From NCBI RefSeq assembly GCF_003515705.1, contig NZ_QWEH01000006.1, positions 124,001 through 188,000 of the forward strand: DNA of 64,000 bases, given 5' to 3'. Positions 8,322 through 17,417 of the stretch are shown in pieces (the first letter of the stretch is position 1; every line of letters begins with the position of its first letter). The notes beneath the pieces are model-generated. The model made no database searches, was not told the DNA's origin, and saw only the letters and a list, made by a program, of their open reading frames with translations. This DNA comes from Oceanobacillus profundus (GTDB lineage Bacteria > Bacillota > Bacilli > Bacillales > Amphibacillaceae). The translations under genes were made by a program, and so were the position numbers.

Positions 8322-9695
8322 TTGAAAAAATTATTAACTGGCAGAATGATGGTGTTATTTGTCATGATGCTGATGGTTGCTTTTGCTGCTGCTTGTTCAT
8401 CGAATGATGATCAAGATGATACAAATGAAGAACCAGAAGAGCAGACAGATTCAGAAAGTCCTTCCGGTGACAATGCAGATGGTGGCATTTCAGGTGACTT
8501 AGAAATCCAGTATTTTGTTGGTGGTTATGGTGACGCTTGGTGGAAGGAAGTTATTGCAGACTTTAAAGAGACATATCCAGATGTCAATATAATTGAGCAT
8601 GCTGGTCCAAATATTAATGAGGAAATGCGGAGCCGTTGGGTGTCCAACGATCCACCAGATGTCGTATACATTGATGGTGCGGGATCCAGTGAAACACAAA
8701 TGGTAGAAGATGGTCAGTTGATGAATTTAACCGAATGGGTAGAAGGTATTGAGCTAGAGGGTGGCGACAAGTTAATGGATAGTTTCATTGTTGAACCTGG
8801 AACATTTGACGGTGATATATATTCCTTGCCGCTAGTATTTGATACATGGGGTACATGGTATGACAGAGCGTTATTTGAAGAAAAGGGGTACGAGGTGCCA
8901 ACAGATTTTGAAAGCTTAATGCGTTCAATGACAGAGATTAAAGAAGCAGAAGGAATCGATCCTTATGTAACGAGTGGGCAGCATCCATATTACTTCCTGC
9001 GTGGTGCACTTTATCCGGCATTTGGTGCAGCTGGTGGGGAGGAATTGCTGGCTGATTTAATTACAGGTGCAGAAGGTGCATGGACAAGTGATCCGGTTTT
9101 AGAGATCATGAAGCGTGTAGAAAGAATGCAGCAGGAAGGAATGTTTGATTCCGGACTTGGTGCATTAAACCATACACAGTCACAAATGAATTTCTTACTG
9201 CATGAAAATGCCTTTATTCCAGTAGGGTTCTGGCTGCCAAATGAAATGGCAAATGATATCCCAGAGGGCTTTGATTTTGGCTTTATTCCTTCCCCAATGC
9301 AGGCTGAGGATGAGAGCTATGCGATTGTACCAGACCTGCGTCCACTAGCAATTGCAGAGGAGGCGGAGAATCCGGAAGCGGCAAAGGCCTTTGTTGAATT
9401 TGCATTTACACGTGAATATGCGATGTCATTCTCCGAGCATACGGGTGCCATGATGAATATTACGGAAGTGGATTTAACGCAAAACGAAAATGTTCCTGCA
9501 TATTTAACTGAAGCAAACGCCATGATTAACGATCCAGACCAAGTGACGATTTATAATAAACCACATCCAATGAGTGCCGATTTAGAGGTTCCTGTTGGGA
9601 ATGCCCTCATGTCGCTCATGCTTGGAAATATGACAGCAGAGGAATTTGTCCAAGAGGCAGAAAAGGCTGCAGCTGAATATCGTGGCAGTAATTAA
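8322..9695 (+). CDS. sugar ABC importer, solute-binding lipoprotein
   Basis: This is a 457-residue family 1 extracellular solute-binding protein. The N-terminus is a lipoprotein signal with lipobox AFAAAC and Cys25, followed by an acidic Ser/Asp/Glu linker (about residues 26-60). The mature fold shows the usual features of carbohydrate binders (SGDLEIQYFVGGYGDAWWKE, ENPEAAKAFVEFAFT). The start codon is TTG behind AAAAGGGGGAAAT. Two permease genes follow. Linkage to secreted NagZ/NamZ/AmiE enzymes suggests N-acetylglucosamine, MurNAc or a disaccharide as ligand; this is inference. No ATPase gene is nearby. Confidence 0.9.
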   Translation: MKKLLTGRMMVLFVMMLMVAFAAACSSNDDQDDTNEEPEEQTDSESPSGDNADGGISGDLEIQYFVGGYGDAWWKEVIADFKETYPDVNIIEHAGPNINEEMRSRWVSNDPPDVVYIDGAGSSETQMVEDGQLMNLTEWVEGIELEGGDKLMDSFIVEPGTFDGDIYSLPLVFDTWGTWYDRALFEEKGYEVPTDFESLMRSMTEIKEAEGIDPYVTSGQHPYYFLRGALYPAFGAAGGEELLADLITGAEGAWTSDPVLEIMKRVERMQQEGMFDSGLGALNHTQSQMNFLLHENAFIPVGFWLPNEMANDIPEGFDFGFIPSPMQAEDESYAIVPDLRPLAIAEEAENPEAAKAFVEFAFTREYAMSFSEHTGAMMNITEVDLTQNENVPAYLTEANAMINDPDQVTIYNKPHPMSADLEVPVGNALMSLMLGNMTAEEFVQEAEKAAAEYRGSN

Positions 9696-9705
9696 ATAGT
9701 TATCT

Positions 9706-9735
9706 ATCAGCAGGGGATTCGAATCTCCTGCTGAT
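9706..9735 (+). other. intercistronic stem-loop
   Basis: ATCAGCAGGGGATTC pairs with GAATCTCCTGCTGAT with one G-U pair, directly after the binding-protein gene. No T-tract follows. Such stem-loops commonly stabilise the upstream mRNA so that binding protein exceeds permease. Confidence 0.6.
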
Positions 9736-9777
9736 CATTTAATTGGATTCTATTAAAAAGGCAGGAGGTGGGATCAG

Positions 9778-10671
9778 ATGGTACAGTCTAAAAAGCAAAA
9801 GTATTTGTTCCTAGCTTTTTGTTTAATCCCGACCTTTATATTATTTGCTGTTTTTACGCTTTATCCATTGTTTAGTGGGTTGTATTACTCCTTCTTTGAT
9901 TGGTCGGGCTCTTCACAAAATAAGGAATTTATTGGGTTTGCAAACTACATAAAATTAGTGAAGGATGCAATCATCCCAAATACAATTATGCATGATTACT
10001 TTTTAGTTGTAACGAAAGTAATCGGAATTATGATTTTAGCACTATTTTTTGCAGTTGCTTTAACCCAATTAAAAATTAAGGAAGCTCCTTTCTACCGAAT
10101 TGTATTTTTCTTTCCTAATATTATGTCTGTTGTAGTCATTGGGATTTTATGGACATTTATTTATAACCCGAGTCTCGGATTGGTTAATTCTGGTCTGGAA
10201 TTTCTCGGCTTGGAGAGCTTGGCAAAGCCATGGCTCGGTGATGAAACCTGGGCATTACCAAGTCTTGTCCTCCCTTCCATTTGGGCAGGAATTGGATTAT
10301 TTATGCTCATGCTTATTGGCGGGATTTCCAATATCTCCAAAAGCTACTATGAGGCAGCAGAAATTGACGGGGCGAACGAGTGGCAGCAATTTTGGAAAGT
10401 TACGTTACCATTGATCTGGCCGCAAATTAAAATTTCAATTCTTTATATCGTTATTACAACGTTAAATGGATCGTTTATTATTGTCCAGGTAATGACTGGT
10501 GGTGGCCCAAATAATGCAACACATGTAATGGGATCGTATCTCTATCAGCAAGCATTTGTCCAATATAATTTTGGTTACGGGGCAACGATTGGTGTTATGA
10601 TTTTGATTCTATCCCTATTGACGGTGCTTGTTCTCCAGTTTTTTATGCGTCGAGATAAAATCGAATACTAA
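9778..10671 (+). CDS. sugar ABC importer permease (MalF/UgpA type)
   Basis: This 297-residue inner-membrane permease has six helices. The coupling loop EAAEIDGANEWQQFWKVTLP is the conserved EAA motif that contacts the ATPase. It starts at ATG behind GGCAGGAGGTGG, 82 bases after the binding-protein gene, and a MalG-type partner follows. It forms a heterodimeric channel for a sugar or amino sugar with the next gene product. No odd features are seen. Confidence 0.92.
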   Translation: MVQSKKQKYLFLAFCLIPTFILFAVFTLYPLFSGLYYSFFDWSGSSQNKEFIGFANYIKLVKDAIIPNTIMHDYFLVVTKVIGIMILALFFAVALTQLKIKEAPFYRIVFFFPNIMSVVVIGILWTFIYNPSLGLVNSGLEFLGLESLAKPWLGDETWALPSLVLPSIWAGIGLFMLMLIGGISNISKSYYEAAEIDGANEWQQFWKVTLPLIWPQIKISILYIVITTLNGSFIIVQVMTGGGPNNATHVMGSYLYQQAFVQYNFGYGATIGVMILILSLLTVLVLQFFMRRDKIEY

Positions 10672-10739
10672 TTGCGTTCAAAAAAGGATAAACCAGACTT
10701 TTTGAATAATTTCTATATAAGAGAGAGGAGGAATAGATT

Positions 10740-11582
10740 GTGAAGCGGAGTGTCGGACAAATTTTAGGGAGAGCAGGGATTCGCATCCCGTTAATTCTCT
10801 GGACAATCGCAGTATTGTATCCGATTTTCTGGATGTTTCTAGGTTCGTTTAAATCAAATGCTGAAATCTATCGGAACCCATGGGGCTTTCCAGAGTCATT
10901 TAGTCTCGATAATTTTGTTACAGCGTGGACAAACTATAATATTGATACAAGTGTTTTTAATAGCTTAATTGTTACGGTTATTGGAACTGCTCTTACGTTA
11001 GTACTCGCAATCCCGACCGCCTATGCGATTGAACGCATTCAATTTCGTGGAAGCCAAGCGTTGTTTCTATTATATATTTCAGCGATGATGATTCCAATGG
11101 TACTAGGCTGGATACCATTATTCTTTCTCTTAGCGGAGCTTAATCTATTGGATAATATTTATGGATTAGCAATCGTCTATGCGGTAAGCCAGCTTCCATT
11201 TACGATTTTTGTGTTAACGAGCTTTATTAGCACGATTCCGAAATCATTGGAAGAATCAGCTGCAATGGACGGAATGTCACCGTATATGGTTTTATGGAAA
11301 ATCATTACGCCATTAAGTATGTCGGGGATCATTACCGTTACAATTATGAATGCAATACAATTCTGGAATGAATATTTTATGGCATTAATCTTTTTGAATA
11401 CAAGTGATAACTATACCCTGGCACTGGCAATTGACTTTATTAGCAGTGAAGCACAATATACGAATGCATGGGGGACATTGTTTGCAAGCCTGGTGATTGC
11501 AATCATTCCAGTTATTGTTCTTTATGCGATTTTCCAAAGGAGAATTGCGAAGGGCTTAACGGAAGGTGCGATTAAAGGATAA
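10740..11582 (+). CDS. sugar ABC importer permease (MalG type)
   Basis: This 280-residue six-helix permease is the second channel subunit. The EAA loop reads LEESAAMDGMSPYMVLWKI and the C-terminal basic RRIAKGLTEGAIKG tail is typical of MalG/AraQ-type proteins. Translation begins at GTG behind GAGAGGAGGAATAGATT. The operon ends with a terminator without a nucleotide-binding subunit, so the system probably borrows a general MsmK/MsmX-type ATPase encoded elsewhere, as many Firmicute sugar importers do. Confidence 0.92.
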   Translation: MKRSVGQILGRAGIRIPLILWTIAVLYPIFWMFLGSFKSNAEIYRNPWGFPESFSLDNFVTAWTNYNIDTSVFNSLIVTVIGTALTLVLAIPTAYAIERIQFRGSQALFLLYISAMMIPMVLGWIPLFFLLAELNLLDNIYGLAIVYAVSQLPFTIFVLTSFISTIPKSLEESAAMDGMSPYMVLWKIITPLSMSGIITVTIMNAIQFWNEYFMALIFLNTSDNYTLALAIDFISSEAQYTNAWGTLFASLVIAIIPVIVLYAIFQRRIAKGLTEGAIKG

Positions 11583-11623
11583 CATTGTAACCGTAACCTA
11601 TAGCAAAAAATAAACAGGATACG

Positions 11624-11651
11624 ACAATCCATTACGGATTGTTGTTTTTTT
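11624..11651 (+). terminator. rho-independent terminator of importer operon
   Basis: ACAATCC and GGATTGT pair around ATTAC, followed by TGTTTTTTT. Confidence 0.85.
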
Positions 11652-12097
11652 GTGTAGAAAAACGGCTTCCTTATTCGTCATCACTATGTAACTAATAAAC
11701 GTCATTATGCTGAAAGTGTGTGAATACCGGCTTAATTTTGAACGTATTAAGGCTTACTTCCTTCCGCTTCACACAACTAATTTCCTATGCTATGAGGGAT
11801 GTAATATTGTTATTCTAGGAATAAATATTCATTTTTATTAAATAATTCATTTTTTACATAATAAAACAACATTTTTAAATGGGGTTTGCTATTGTCTAGT
11901 TAATCTAAATTACTGCACGGTTTTGACACCACTGAATCAATCATGGGAGGAGTGGCAGGTTATATAAGTAGGACAAGCTATTATTGTTTCGTTTTTTAAA
12001 AAGAATTGGCTAGCACCTGGTTAGGACGTGTATGGGGGTGAAAGATCCTCTCTACGGATTTAATGTTGCAATTAGACGGAGCAAAGGAGGAATATAT
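11652..12097. other. intergenic region before the hydrolase operon
   Basis: About 450 bases hold no gene. The centre (11815-11880) is very AT-rich. A -35-like TTGACA lies at about 11934 but without a convincing -10. No riboswitch or cre site was recognised. AAAGGAGG at 12083-12090 belongs to the next gene. Confidence 0.5.
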
Positions 12098-14131
12098 GTG
12101 AAGTTAAAATACGTGTTAACCATTTTGTTACTGACACTACTTATCGTCAGTATTCCACTTTCTAGCTTGGCAAATCAGACAGGTGAAGCAGGAAACCATG
12201 ACGCAATGATTCGAGAAATCATGGAGGAAATGACGTTGGAAGAGAGAGTTGGCCAGCTTTTTATTGTCCATGTATATGGTAAAACGCCGACAGATCCAGC
12301 TTACGAGTTGATTAATATTGCGAATAATCGTGGGGGCAAAGACTTTCAAGAGGTCATTGAAAATTATCATATTGGTGGTGTGATTTATTTTAACTGGACA
12401 GACAATATTGGGACACCACTTGATGTGGAGCAAGTTAATGCGTTATCAAATGGATTACAGGATATTGCGTTGGAGCAAGACCAGGAGATTCCGCTGTATA
12501 TTTCAACGGACCAGGAAGGTGGGATTGTTCAGCGGGCAACGAGTCCTGCTACTGTCTTTCCGGGGAATATGGCACTTGGTGCGGCAAGACTGGATAATTA
12601 CGCAGCACAAACCGGAAGCATTCTTGGAAAAGAGCTGGAAGCACTGGGCGTTAATATGAACTTTGCTCCAACAGTGGATGTCAATCTGAACCCAGAAAAT
12701 CCGGTAATTGGTGTTCGCTCTTTTGGTGAGGATCCTGATCGTGTGTCCCGTCTTGGAGTTGAGCAAATCGAGGCACTACAGGGAGAAAATGTGATTGCGA
12801 CGGCAAAGCATTTCCCGGGACATGGAGATACAGATGTTGATTCACATTATGGATTACCGATTATAGATCATGATTTGGAAACGTTGCATGCAGTCGATTT
12901 GAAGCCTTTTAAGGATGCAATCGATGCAGGTGTAGATGCCATTATGACAGGACATATTGTTGTTCCAGCATTGGATGACTCTGGACTCCCGGCAACATTA
13001 TCGAAGCCGATCCTTACTGATTTATTGCGTGAGGAAATGGGGTTTGATGGTTTAATTATTACGGATAGCCTGGATATGTCTGGTGCCGATGTTTTGCCAC
13101 CGGAAGAGGTTCCTGTGGAGGCATTTAAAGCAGGAGCGGATATTCTATTAAATCCTGCAAATGTGGAAGAAGCTTATACGAGTGTGCTTGAAGCGGTACA
13201 GTCTGGTGAAATCAGTGAGGATCGCTTAAATGAATCCGTTTACCGGATTTTACAATCAAAAGCAGAAAAGGGTTTATTTGAAGATCCTTATGCAGATCCA
13301 GCGAATCTAGAAAATATCGGAACAGAAGCCAATTTGCAAACGGCAAAGGAAATCGCTGAAAAAAGCATCACGCTTGTTAAAAATGAACAGGATGTTCTGC
13401 CTGTATCCGACGCAGAAACGGTGCTTGTAACTGGACCATCGGTTGCGAAGCCTGGTTTGATAGCAGATTTATTGGATGACAAAGGAATAAAATCAGATAG
13501 TTTTGCGACGGCAACAAGTCCGACAGCAGGGCAAATTGATCAAGCTGTAGAGCTTGCTGATACTGTGGACAAAGTGATTATCACGACCTACACAGCAAAC
13601 ACAAATAGTCAGCAGCAAGCATTGGTTGAAGCATTACAGGCTACTGGGAAGCCAATTGTTGTTTCCGCTCACCGGAATCCATATGATGTGATGGCCTTTC
13701 CAGATGTAGACAGCTATGTGGCGAGCTACAGCTATTTAGATGTATCCATGGAGGCAGTTGCTGGTGTACTGGCAGGTGAGATTAACCCGTTTGGGAGTTT
13801 ACCTGTCACAATCCCGGGACACTATGAAATTGGGGAGGGTCTGGACTATGTTGATATACCACGTAGTGCTGCAGGAATGAAGCAGCTTGTCGATCAATTG
13901 GATGAAGCTGGAGAAATATCGAATGAAGAAGCAAGTCGTGCGCTCAATCTCCATTTAACTGCAGTAGCCCAATATGAGGATCGAAGGCTGCCTGATAAGG
14001 TGATTAAGCATTTGGAGGGCTTTCGAAAACTGCTTGATCAACAACAGGTTAATGAGGCAATTTCAAAGAAAGCTCATAGTTATTTAGATACAGAGGGACT
14101 GCGATTAATTGAGCATTGGTTAGAAAACTAA
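12098..14131 (+). CDS. nagZ: secreted GH3 beta-N-acetylglucosaminidase (NagZ type) with C-terminal FIMAH-like domain
   Basis: The protein has 677 residues and removes terminal GlcNAc from muropeptides or chitin fragments. A signal peptide covers about the first 24 residues. The GH3 domain contains the NagZ signature KHFPGHGDTDVDSHYGLP, with the catalytic Asp/His pair, and the nucleophile D323 in ITDSLDM. A GH3 C-terminal domain follows. The last ~80 residues (HLTAVAQYE, KHLEGFRKLLDQQ) repeat in three other enzymes of the locus. The GTG start at 12098 has AAAGGAGG 7 bases upstream; an earlier ATG at 12032 would put a non-signal extension in front. It corresponds to B. subtilis NagZ (YbbD), although there the partner genes are arranged differently. 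Confidence 0.92.
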   Translation: MKLKYVLTILLLTLLIVSIPLSSLANQTGEAGNHDAMIREIMEEMTLEERVGQLFIVHVYGKTPTDPAYELINIANNRGGKDFQEVIENYHIGGVIYFNWTDNIGTPLDVEQVNALSNGLQDIALEQDQEIPLYISTDQEGGIVQRATSPATVFPGNMALGAARLDNYAAQTGSILGKELEALGVNMNFAPTVDVNLNPENPVIGVRSFGEDPDRVSRLGVEQIEALQGENVIATAKHFPGHGDTDVDSHYGLPIIDHDLETLHAVDLKPFKDAIDAGVDAIMTGHIVVPALDDSGLPATLSKPILTDLLREEMGFDGLIITDSLDMSGADVLPPEEVPVEAFKAGADILLNPANVEEAYTSVLEAVQSGEISEDRLNESVYRILQSKAEKGLFEDPYADPANLENIGTEANLQTAKEIAEKSITLVKNEQDVLPVSDAETVLVTGPSVAKPGLIADLLDDKGIKSDSFATATSPTAGQIDQAVELADTVDKVIITTYTANTNSQQQALVEALQATGKPIVVSAHRNPYDVMAFPDVDSYVASYSYLDVSMEAVAGVLAGEINPFGSLPVTIPGHYEIGEGLDYVDIPRSAAGMKQLVDQLDEAGEISNEEASRALNLHLTAVAQYEDRRLPDKVIKHLEGFRKLLDQQQVNEAISKKAHSYLDTEGLRLIEHWLEN

Positions 14132-14168
14132 ACCGTAATCGAAGGAACAAGCCGGGGAGGGATGCAGC

Positions 14169-14615
14169 TTGAGGTATTTTTTACGAATCGGAGTGCGGCT
14201 ATCTGCACTGCTCTATTTGATTTTTATCATCATATATCAGGTGCATACCCCGACAACGGCTTTGTTTACCGATACCACAATAGTTGTTGGAAATATAACA
14301 GTTGGCAGCTATCAAGTGGAAGAGATAGAAACGAATGAAGAAACGGAGGAGGAGCAGTCTGAAGCAGGTGAAGAAATAGTGAACGAAGAAGAGGCAGTAG
14401 AAGCAGATGATTTAGAAGAAGAAAAAGCTGATACGGAGAACGGGCATGGGGGAAATGAGGGGGCATCAACCGGAGCGGCTGAATCAACAGAAACAGAGGA
14501 AGTCCAAGAAACGAACGATGAGGAAATAGAAGAAGGATCCGAAGAAGATGAAGAAGAAACAGAGCAGGAAGATGTGAATGAAGAGGAAATGGGAGAAACT
14601 AGTGAGCCCAGCTGA
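14169..14615 (+). CDS. exported, highly acidic protein of the SipW/TasA-like module
   Basis: The product has 148 residues. A hydrophobic N-terminus (about residues 5-32) leads into TALFTDTTIVVGNITVGSYQ, which resembles SipW-dependent TasA/TapA exports. About 100 residues of very Glu-rich, low-complexity sequence follow to the end. It starts at TTG behind GGGGAGGGATGCAG, 37 bases after nagZ and 21 bases before sipW, so it is co-transcribed with both. Its place matches that of TapA (YqxM) in the tapA-sipW-tasA operon, but the acidic tail is unlike TapA. It may be a calcium-binding or charge-repelling component; this is a guess. Confidence 0.65.
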   Translation: MRYFLRIGVRLSALLYLIFIIIYQVHTPTTALFTDTTIVVGNITVGSYQVEEIETNEETEEEQSEAGEEIVNEEEAVEADDLEEEKADTENGHGGNEGASTGAAESTETEEVQETNDEEIEEGSEEDEEETEQEDVNEEEMGETSEPS

Positions 14616-14636
14616 GCAAGGGAGTGAATAGAACAA

Positions 14637-15200
14637 ATGCGTATAAAAAGTATATTAAAGAAATGTACTAGCTTTCTATCAACTATTTTATTTATCGTCT
14701 TATTGTCTGTCCTTTTTCTCTCCATTGCTTCTAAGGCAGCAGGGAATGAGGTGAATCTGTTTGGGTATCAAGTAAAGTCTGTCCTGTCGGGTTCCATGGA
14801 GCCTGATATCCAAACAGGATCGCTTATCGCGATTGAAACGGGAGGAGCCGGGGAGCGATTTCAGGAAAATGATGTGATTACATTTCAATCAGAAGAAGAT
14901 GTGCTGGTAACCCACCGTATTGTGGAAGTAAAGAATGGCGGACAGCAATATGTGACAAAAGGCGATGCGAATAATGGTGCAGACCGCAATCCGGTGCTGG
15001 CAGAGAACATTGTCGGGCAATACACCGGGTTCACGATACCCTATGCAGGATATGTCATGAATTTTACCAGCTCACGTGAAGGGGCAGCACTGCTATTCAT
15101 TTTTCCAGGGATACTATTAATGGGTTATTCCTTGATAATGATAAGAAGCACGTTAAAAGAAGTGAAACAGCTCATGAATGAAAAAGAAATCCGAGCATAA
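14637..15200 (+). CDS. sipW: SipW-type (ER-type) signal peptidase I
   Basis: This 187-residue membrane protease has an N-terminal anchor (about 13-32) and a C-terminal helix (about 150-172). It shows the signal peptidase motif with the nucleophile S53 in SGSMEP and, instead of the usual lysine, H93 in VTHRIVEV, plus Asp in KGDANNGAD. The Ser-His-Asp arrangement defines the ER-type/SipW group, which processes TasA-family proteins. It starts at ATG 14637 and is followed 30 bases later by a TasA-like gene that is very probably its substrate. All key residues are intact. Confidence 0.95.
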   Translation: MRIKSILKKCTSFLSTILFIVLLSVLFLSIASKAAGNEVNLFGYQVKSVLSGSMEPDIQTGSLIAIETGGAGERFQENDVITFQSEEDVLVTHRIVEVKNGGQQYVTKGDANNGADRNPVLAENIVGQYTGFTIPYAGYVMNFTSSREGAALLFIFPGILLMGYSLIMIRSTLKEVKQLMNEKEIRA

Positions 15201-15230
15201 TCAGAACAAAAATTAGAGGAGGAATTCAGG

Positions 15231-15818
15231 ATGAATATTAAAAAGAAATTAGGGGCAGGTATTATTTCAGCAGTGCTTGGTTTAACGCTCGTTGGTGGAG
15301 GAACGTTTGCTTATTTTAGTGATACGGAAACAACAAACAATACATTTGCAGCGGGGACATTAGATTTAGCGGTGAATCCAACACAAATTATTGAGGTAGA
15401 TAATATCAAACCAGGAGATTCCATGATTCGAGACTTTGAACTACAAAACAATGGAACGTTAGATATCGATAAGGTGCTGTTAGATACGAACTATACGGTG
15501 AACGATGCAGCTGGTGATAATACAGAGGATTTCGGTGAGCATATCCAAGTAGAATTCCTTTATAATGCAGACAAATTGGATGAGGTAATTTATGAAACGA
15601 CGCTTGCAGAACTAAAATCGCTGACACCAGAAGCTGTAAATGAGAATGTCTTTTATCCGTTGTTTGGTGAAAAAGGTTTGGAGGTTGATTCCATTGATGA
15701 CTTAGTCGTTAAATTTAATTTTATCGATAATGGAGAAGACCAAAATCAATTTCAAGGTGATTCCTTGAATTTGGAATGGACATTTACTGCAACGCAAACA
15801 GCTGGTGAAGATAAATAG
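15231..15818 (+). CDS. TasA/CalY (camelysin)-family exported protein
   Basis: The product has 195 residues. The SipW-type signal peptide is followed by FAYFSDTETTNNTFAAGTLD, the hallmark of TasA/camelysin proteins. The rest is a predicted beta-sandwich, with the conserved IKPGDSMIRDFELQNNGTLD strand region. TasA forms the protein fibres of B. subtilis biofilms, and camelysin (CalY) is a surface protease or fibre protein in B. cereus. Strong ribosome site AGAGGAGG precedes the ATG. Setting between sipW and an AmiE-type enzyme is unusual: fibre genes normally lie with matrix genes, not inside a cell-wall salvage operon. Confidence 0.9.
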   Translation: MNIKKKLGAGIISAVLGLTLVGGGTFAYFSDTETTNNTFAAGTLDLAVNPTQIIEVDNIKPGDSMIRDFELQNNGTLDIDKVLLDTNYTVNDAAGDNTEDFGEHIQVEFLYNADKLDEVIYETTLAELKSLTPEAVNENVFYPLFGEKGLEVDSIDDLVVKFNFIDNGEDQNQFQGDSLNLEWTFTATQTAGEDK

Positions 15819-15853
15819 TAAACGACGATCTCTAATAAGGGAGACGAGATGAA

Positions 15854-17338
15854 ATGAAGAAGCGGTTACTAACAGTAACAACCATTATAATGACGATTAT
15901 CTTATTATTTCCCCATGCTGGTGGAATAAGCAATGCATCCATTGCAGAATCAATAGTAGTTGAAGCAGACCGCGTCCAGATGCTCCAGCAACCATTGGAT
16001 GATTTGGATGATGAAATAGAAGAAGCTTTAGCGGATAGGGTAATGCCTGGTGCAGTTGTGCTGATTGCTAGAGATGGAGAAATCGTTAAGCATCAGGCAT
16101 ATGGATATGCAGCACGTTATACGGACGACCAATTTACGGAGATGGATGAGCCTGTTTCGATGCAGGAAGACACAATTTTTGATGTGGCCTCTATATCGAA
16201 ACTATTTACAGCAACAGCAATTATGCAATTATGGGATCAAGGAGCATTCGAATTGGATGACCCGGTCTATTGGTATATTCCTGAATTTGCCGCACAAGGC
16301 AAAGAGGATGTAACGATCCGCCATCTCTTGACACATACGTCTGGGTTTAGACCGAGCACGACAGAACCGATTCACGAAATGGAAGGAACACGTGAGGAGC
16401 TATTAGATTTTGTATTAAACGAGCCTTTACAAAGTCCGCCTGGGACAGCTTATGTGTATAGCGATGTCGACTATATTACGCTGGGTGTATTAATTGAACG
16501 AGTTAGTGGCGAGCGGCAGGATGACTTTGTACGAGAATTTATTACAGAACCTTTAAACATGTCGGATACGATGTATGATCCATCAGCTGATTTACAGCAT
16601 CGTATTGCGGCTACCGAATATCAGCCGTGGACAAATCGCGGAATTGTTTGGGGAAGTGTTCATGATGAAAAAGCTTGGGCGCTTGATGGAGTAGCTGGAC
16701 ATGCTGGGGTATTCAGCAGTGCATCAGATCTAGCTGTCTTCGCCGAGATGATGCTGAATAAAGGAAACTATGAAGGGACGCAAATTCTTACCGAGGAAGC
16801 TTTCGAGCAAATCAATACGAATTGGAATGAGGCATTTCCAGGACAGGATCAAGGTATCGGCTGGGAGCTTAATCAAGAATGGTATATGGATGATCTAGCA
16901 GAATTTAATACGATGGGACATACCGGTTATACCGGAACGTCAATCGTTGTTAGCCCAAATAAGGAATCGGTTACAATCCTGCTAACGAATCGGGTCCATC
17001 CAACACGTAATACCGTCTCAACAAATACGATTCGCAGAAAAGCGGCTGAAAAAACGGCAGATTCCATTCATGCGTGGAATGCAGCGGGCATGCGAATGAT
17101 GGTGGAACGGCTTGATACGAGGGGTGCGTTTGAGTTGGGGTCTGATGCGCATGCTCTCCAACTGCATTTAACAGCGATTGAGCAATATGAAAATAAAGGA
17201 GATCAAGCAAAGGTCGTAAAGCATTTAGAAGGGTTTCAACAATTAGTTGACTATCTTTTCATACAAGAAGGAATTGACGACGCGACACATGATGATTTAC
17301 AACGCACAGCAGACTATTTAATAGAAAAATGGCAGTAA
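15854..17338 (+). CDS. secreted serine beta-lactamase-fold hydrolase (AmiE/YbbE type) with C-terminal FIMAH-like domain
   Basis: The protein has 494 residues with a signal peptide (about 1-29). The serine hydrolase domain shows SxxK as S113-I-S-K116, the second motif Y202-S-D and HTGYTGT in place of the KTG box. B. subtilis AmiE (YbbE) of this family removes peptides from MurNAc and works with NagZ and NamZ, so the same role is likely here. A D-Ala peptidase or esterase is the alternative. The last ~80 residues (HLTAIEQYE, VKHLEGFQQLVDY) repeat the domain found in NagZ, GGT and NamZ. The gene is 35 bases after the TasA-like gene and is closed by a terminator. Confidence 0.85.
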   Translation: MKKRLLTVTTIIMTIILLFPHAGGISNASIAESIVVEADRVQMLQQPLDDLDDEIEEALADRVMPGAVVLIARDGEIVKHQAYGYAARYTDDQFTEMDEPVSMQEDTIFDVASISKLFTATAIMQLWDQGAFELDDPVYWYIPEFAAQGKEDVTIRHLLTHTSGFRPSTTEPIHEMEGTREELLDFVLNEPLQSPPGTAYVYSDVDYITLGVLIERVSGERQDDFVREFITEPLNMSDTMYDPSADLQHRIAATEYQPWTNRGIVWGSVHDEKAWALDGVAGHAGVFSSASDLAVFAEMMLNKGNYEGTQILTEEAFEQINTNWNEAFPGQDQGIGWELNQEWYMDDLAEFNTMGHTGYTGTSIVVSPNKESVTILLTNRVHPTRNTVSTNTIRRKAAEKTADSIHAWNAAGMRMMVERLDTRGAFELGSDAHALQLHLTAIEQYENKGDQAKVVKHLEGFQQLVDYLFIQEGIDDATHDDLQRTADYLIEKWQ

Positions 17339-17347
17339 TTTTTACGG

Positions 17348-17387
17348 TGCAGCAAGGAAGCAGCTTTCTTGCTGCATGCATTTTTTC
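17348..17387 (+). terminator. rho-independent terminator
   Basis: TGCAGCAAG (17348-17356) pairs with CTTGCTGCA (17368-17376), followed by TGCATTTTTT. It ends the nagZ-to-amiE-like operon or attenuates read-through into ggt. Confidence 0.8.
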
Positions 17388-17417
17388 TGATCGGATAGAT
17401 TTGAAAATGGTGCGGAT

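Noticed and set aside
14312-14725. 137-codon Ser-rich frame on the minus strand
   Set aside because: It is the antisense shadow of the Glu-rich gene and of the start of sipW. GAA/GAG codons read as TTC/CTC/TCx in reverse.
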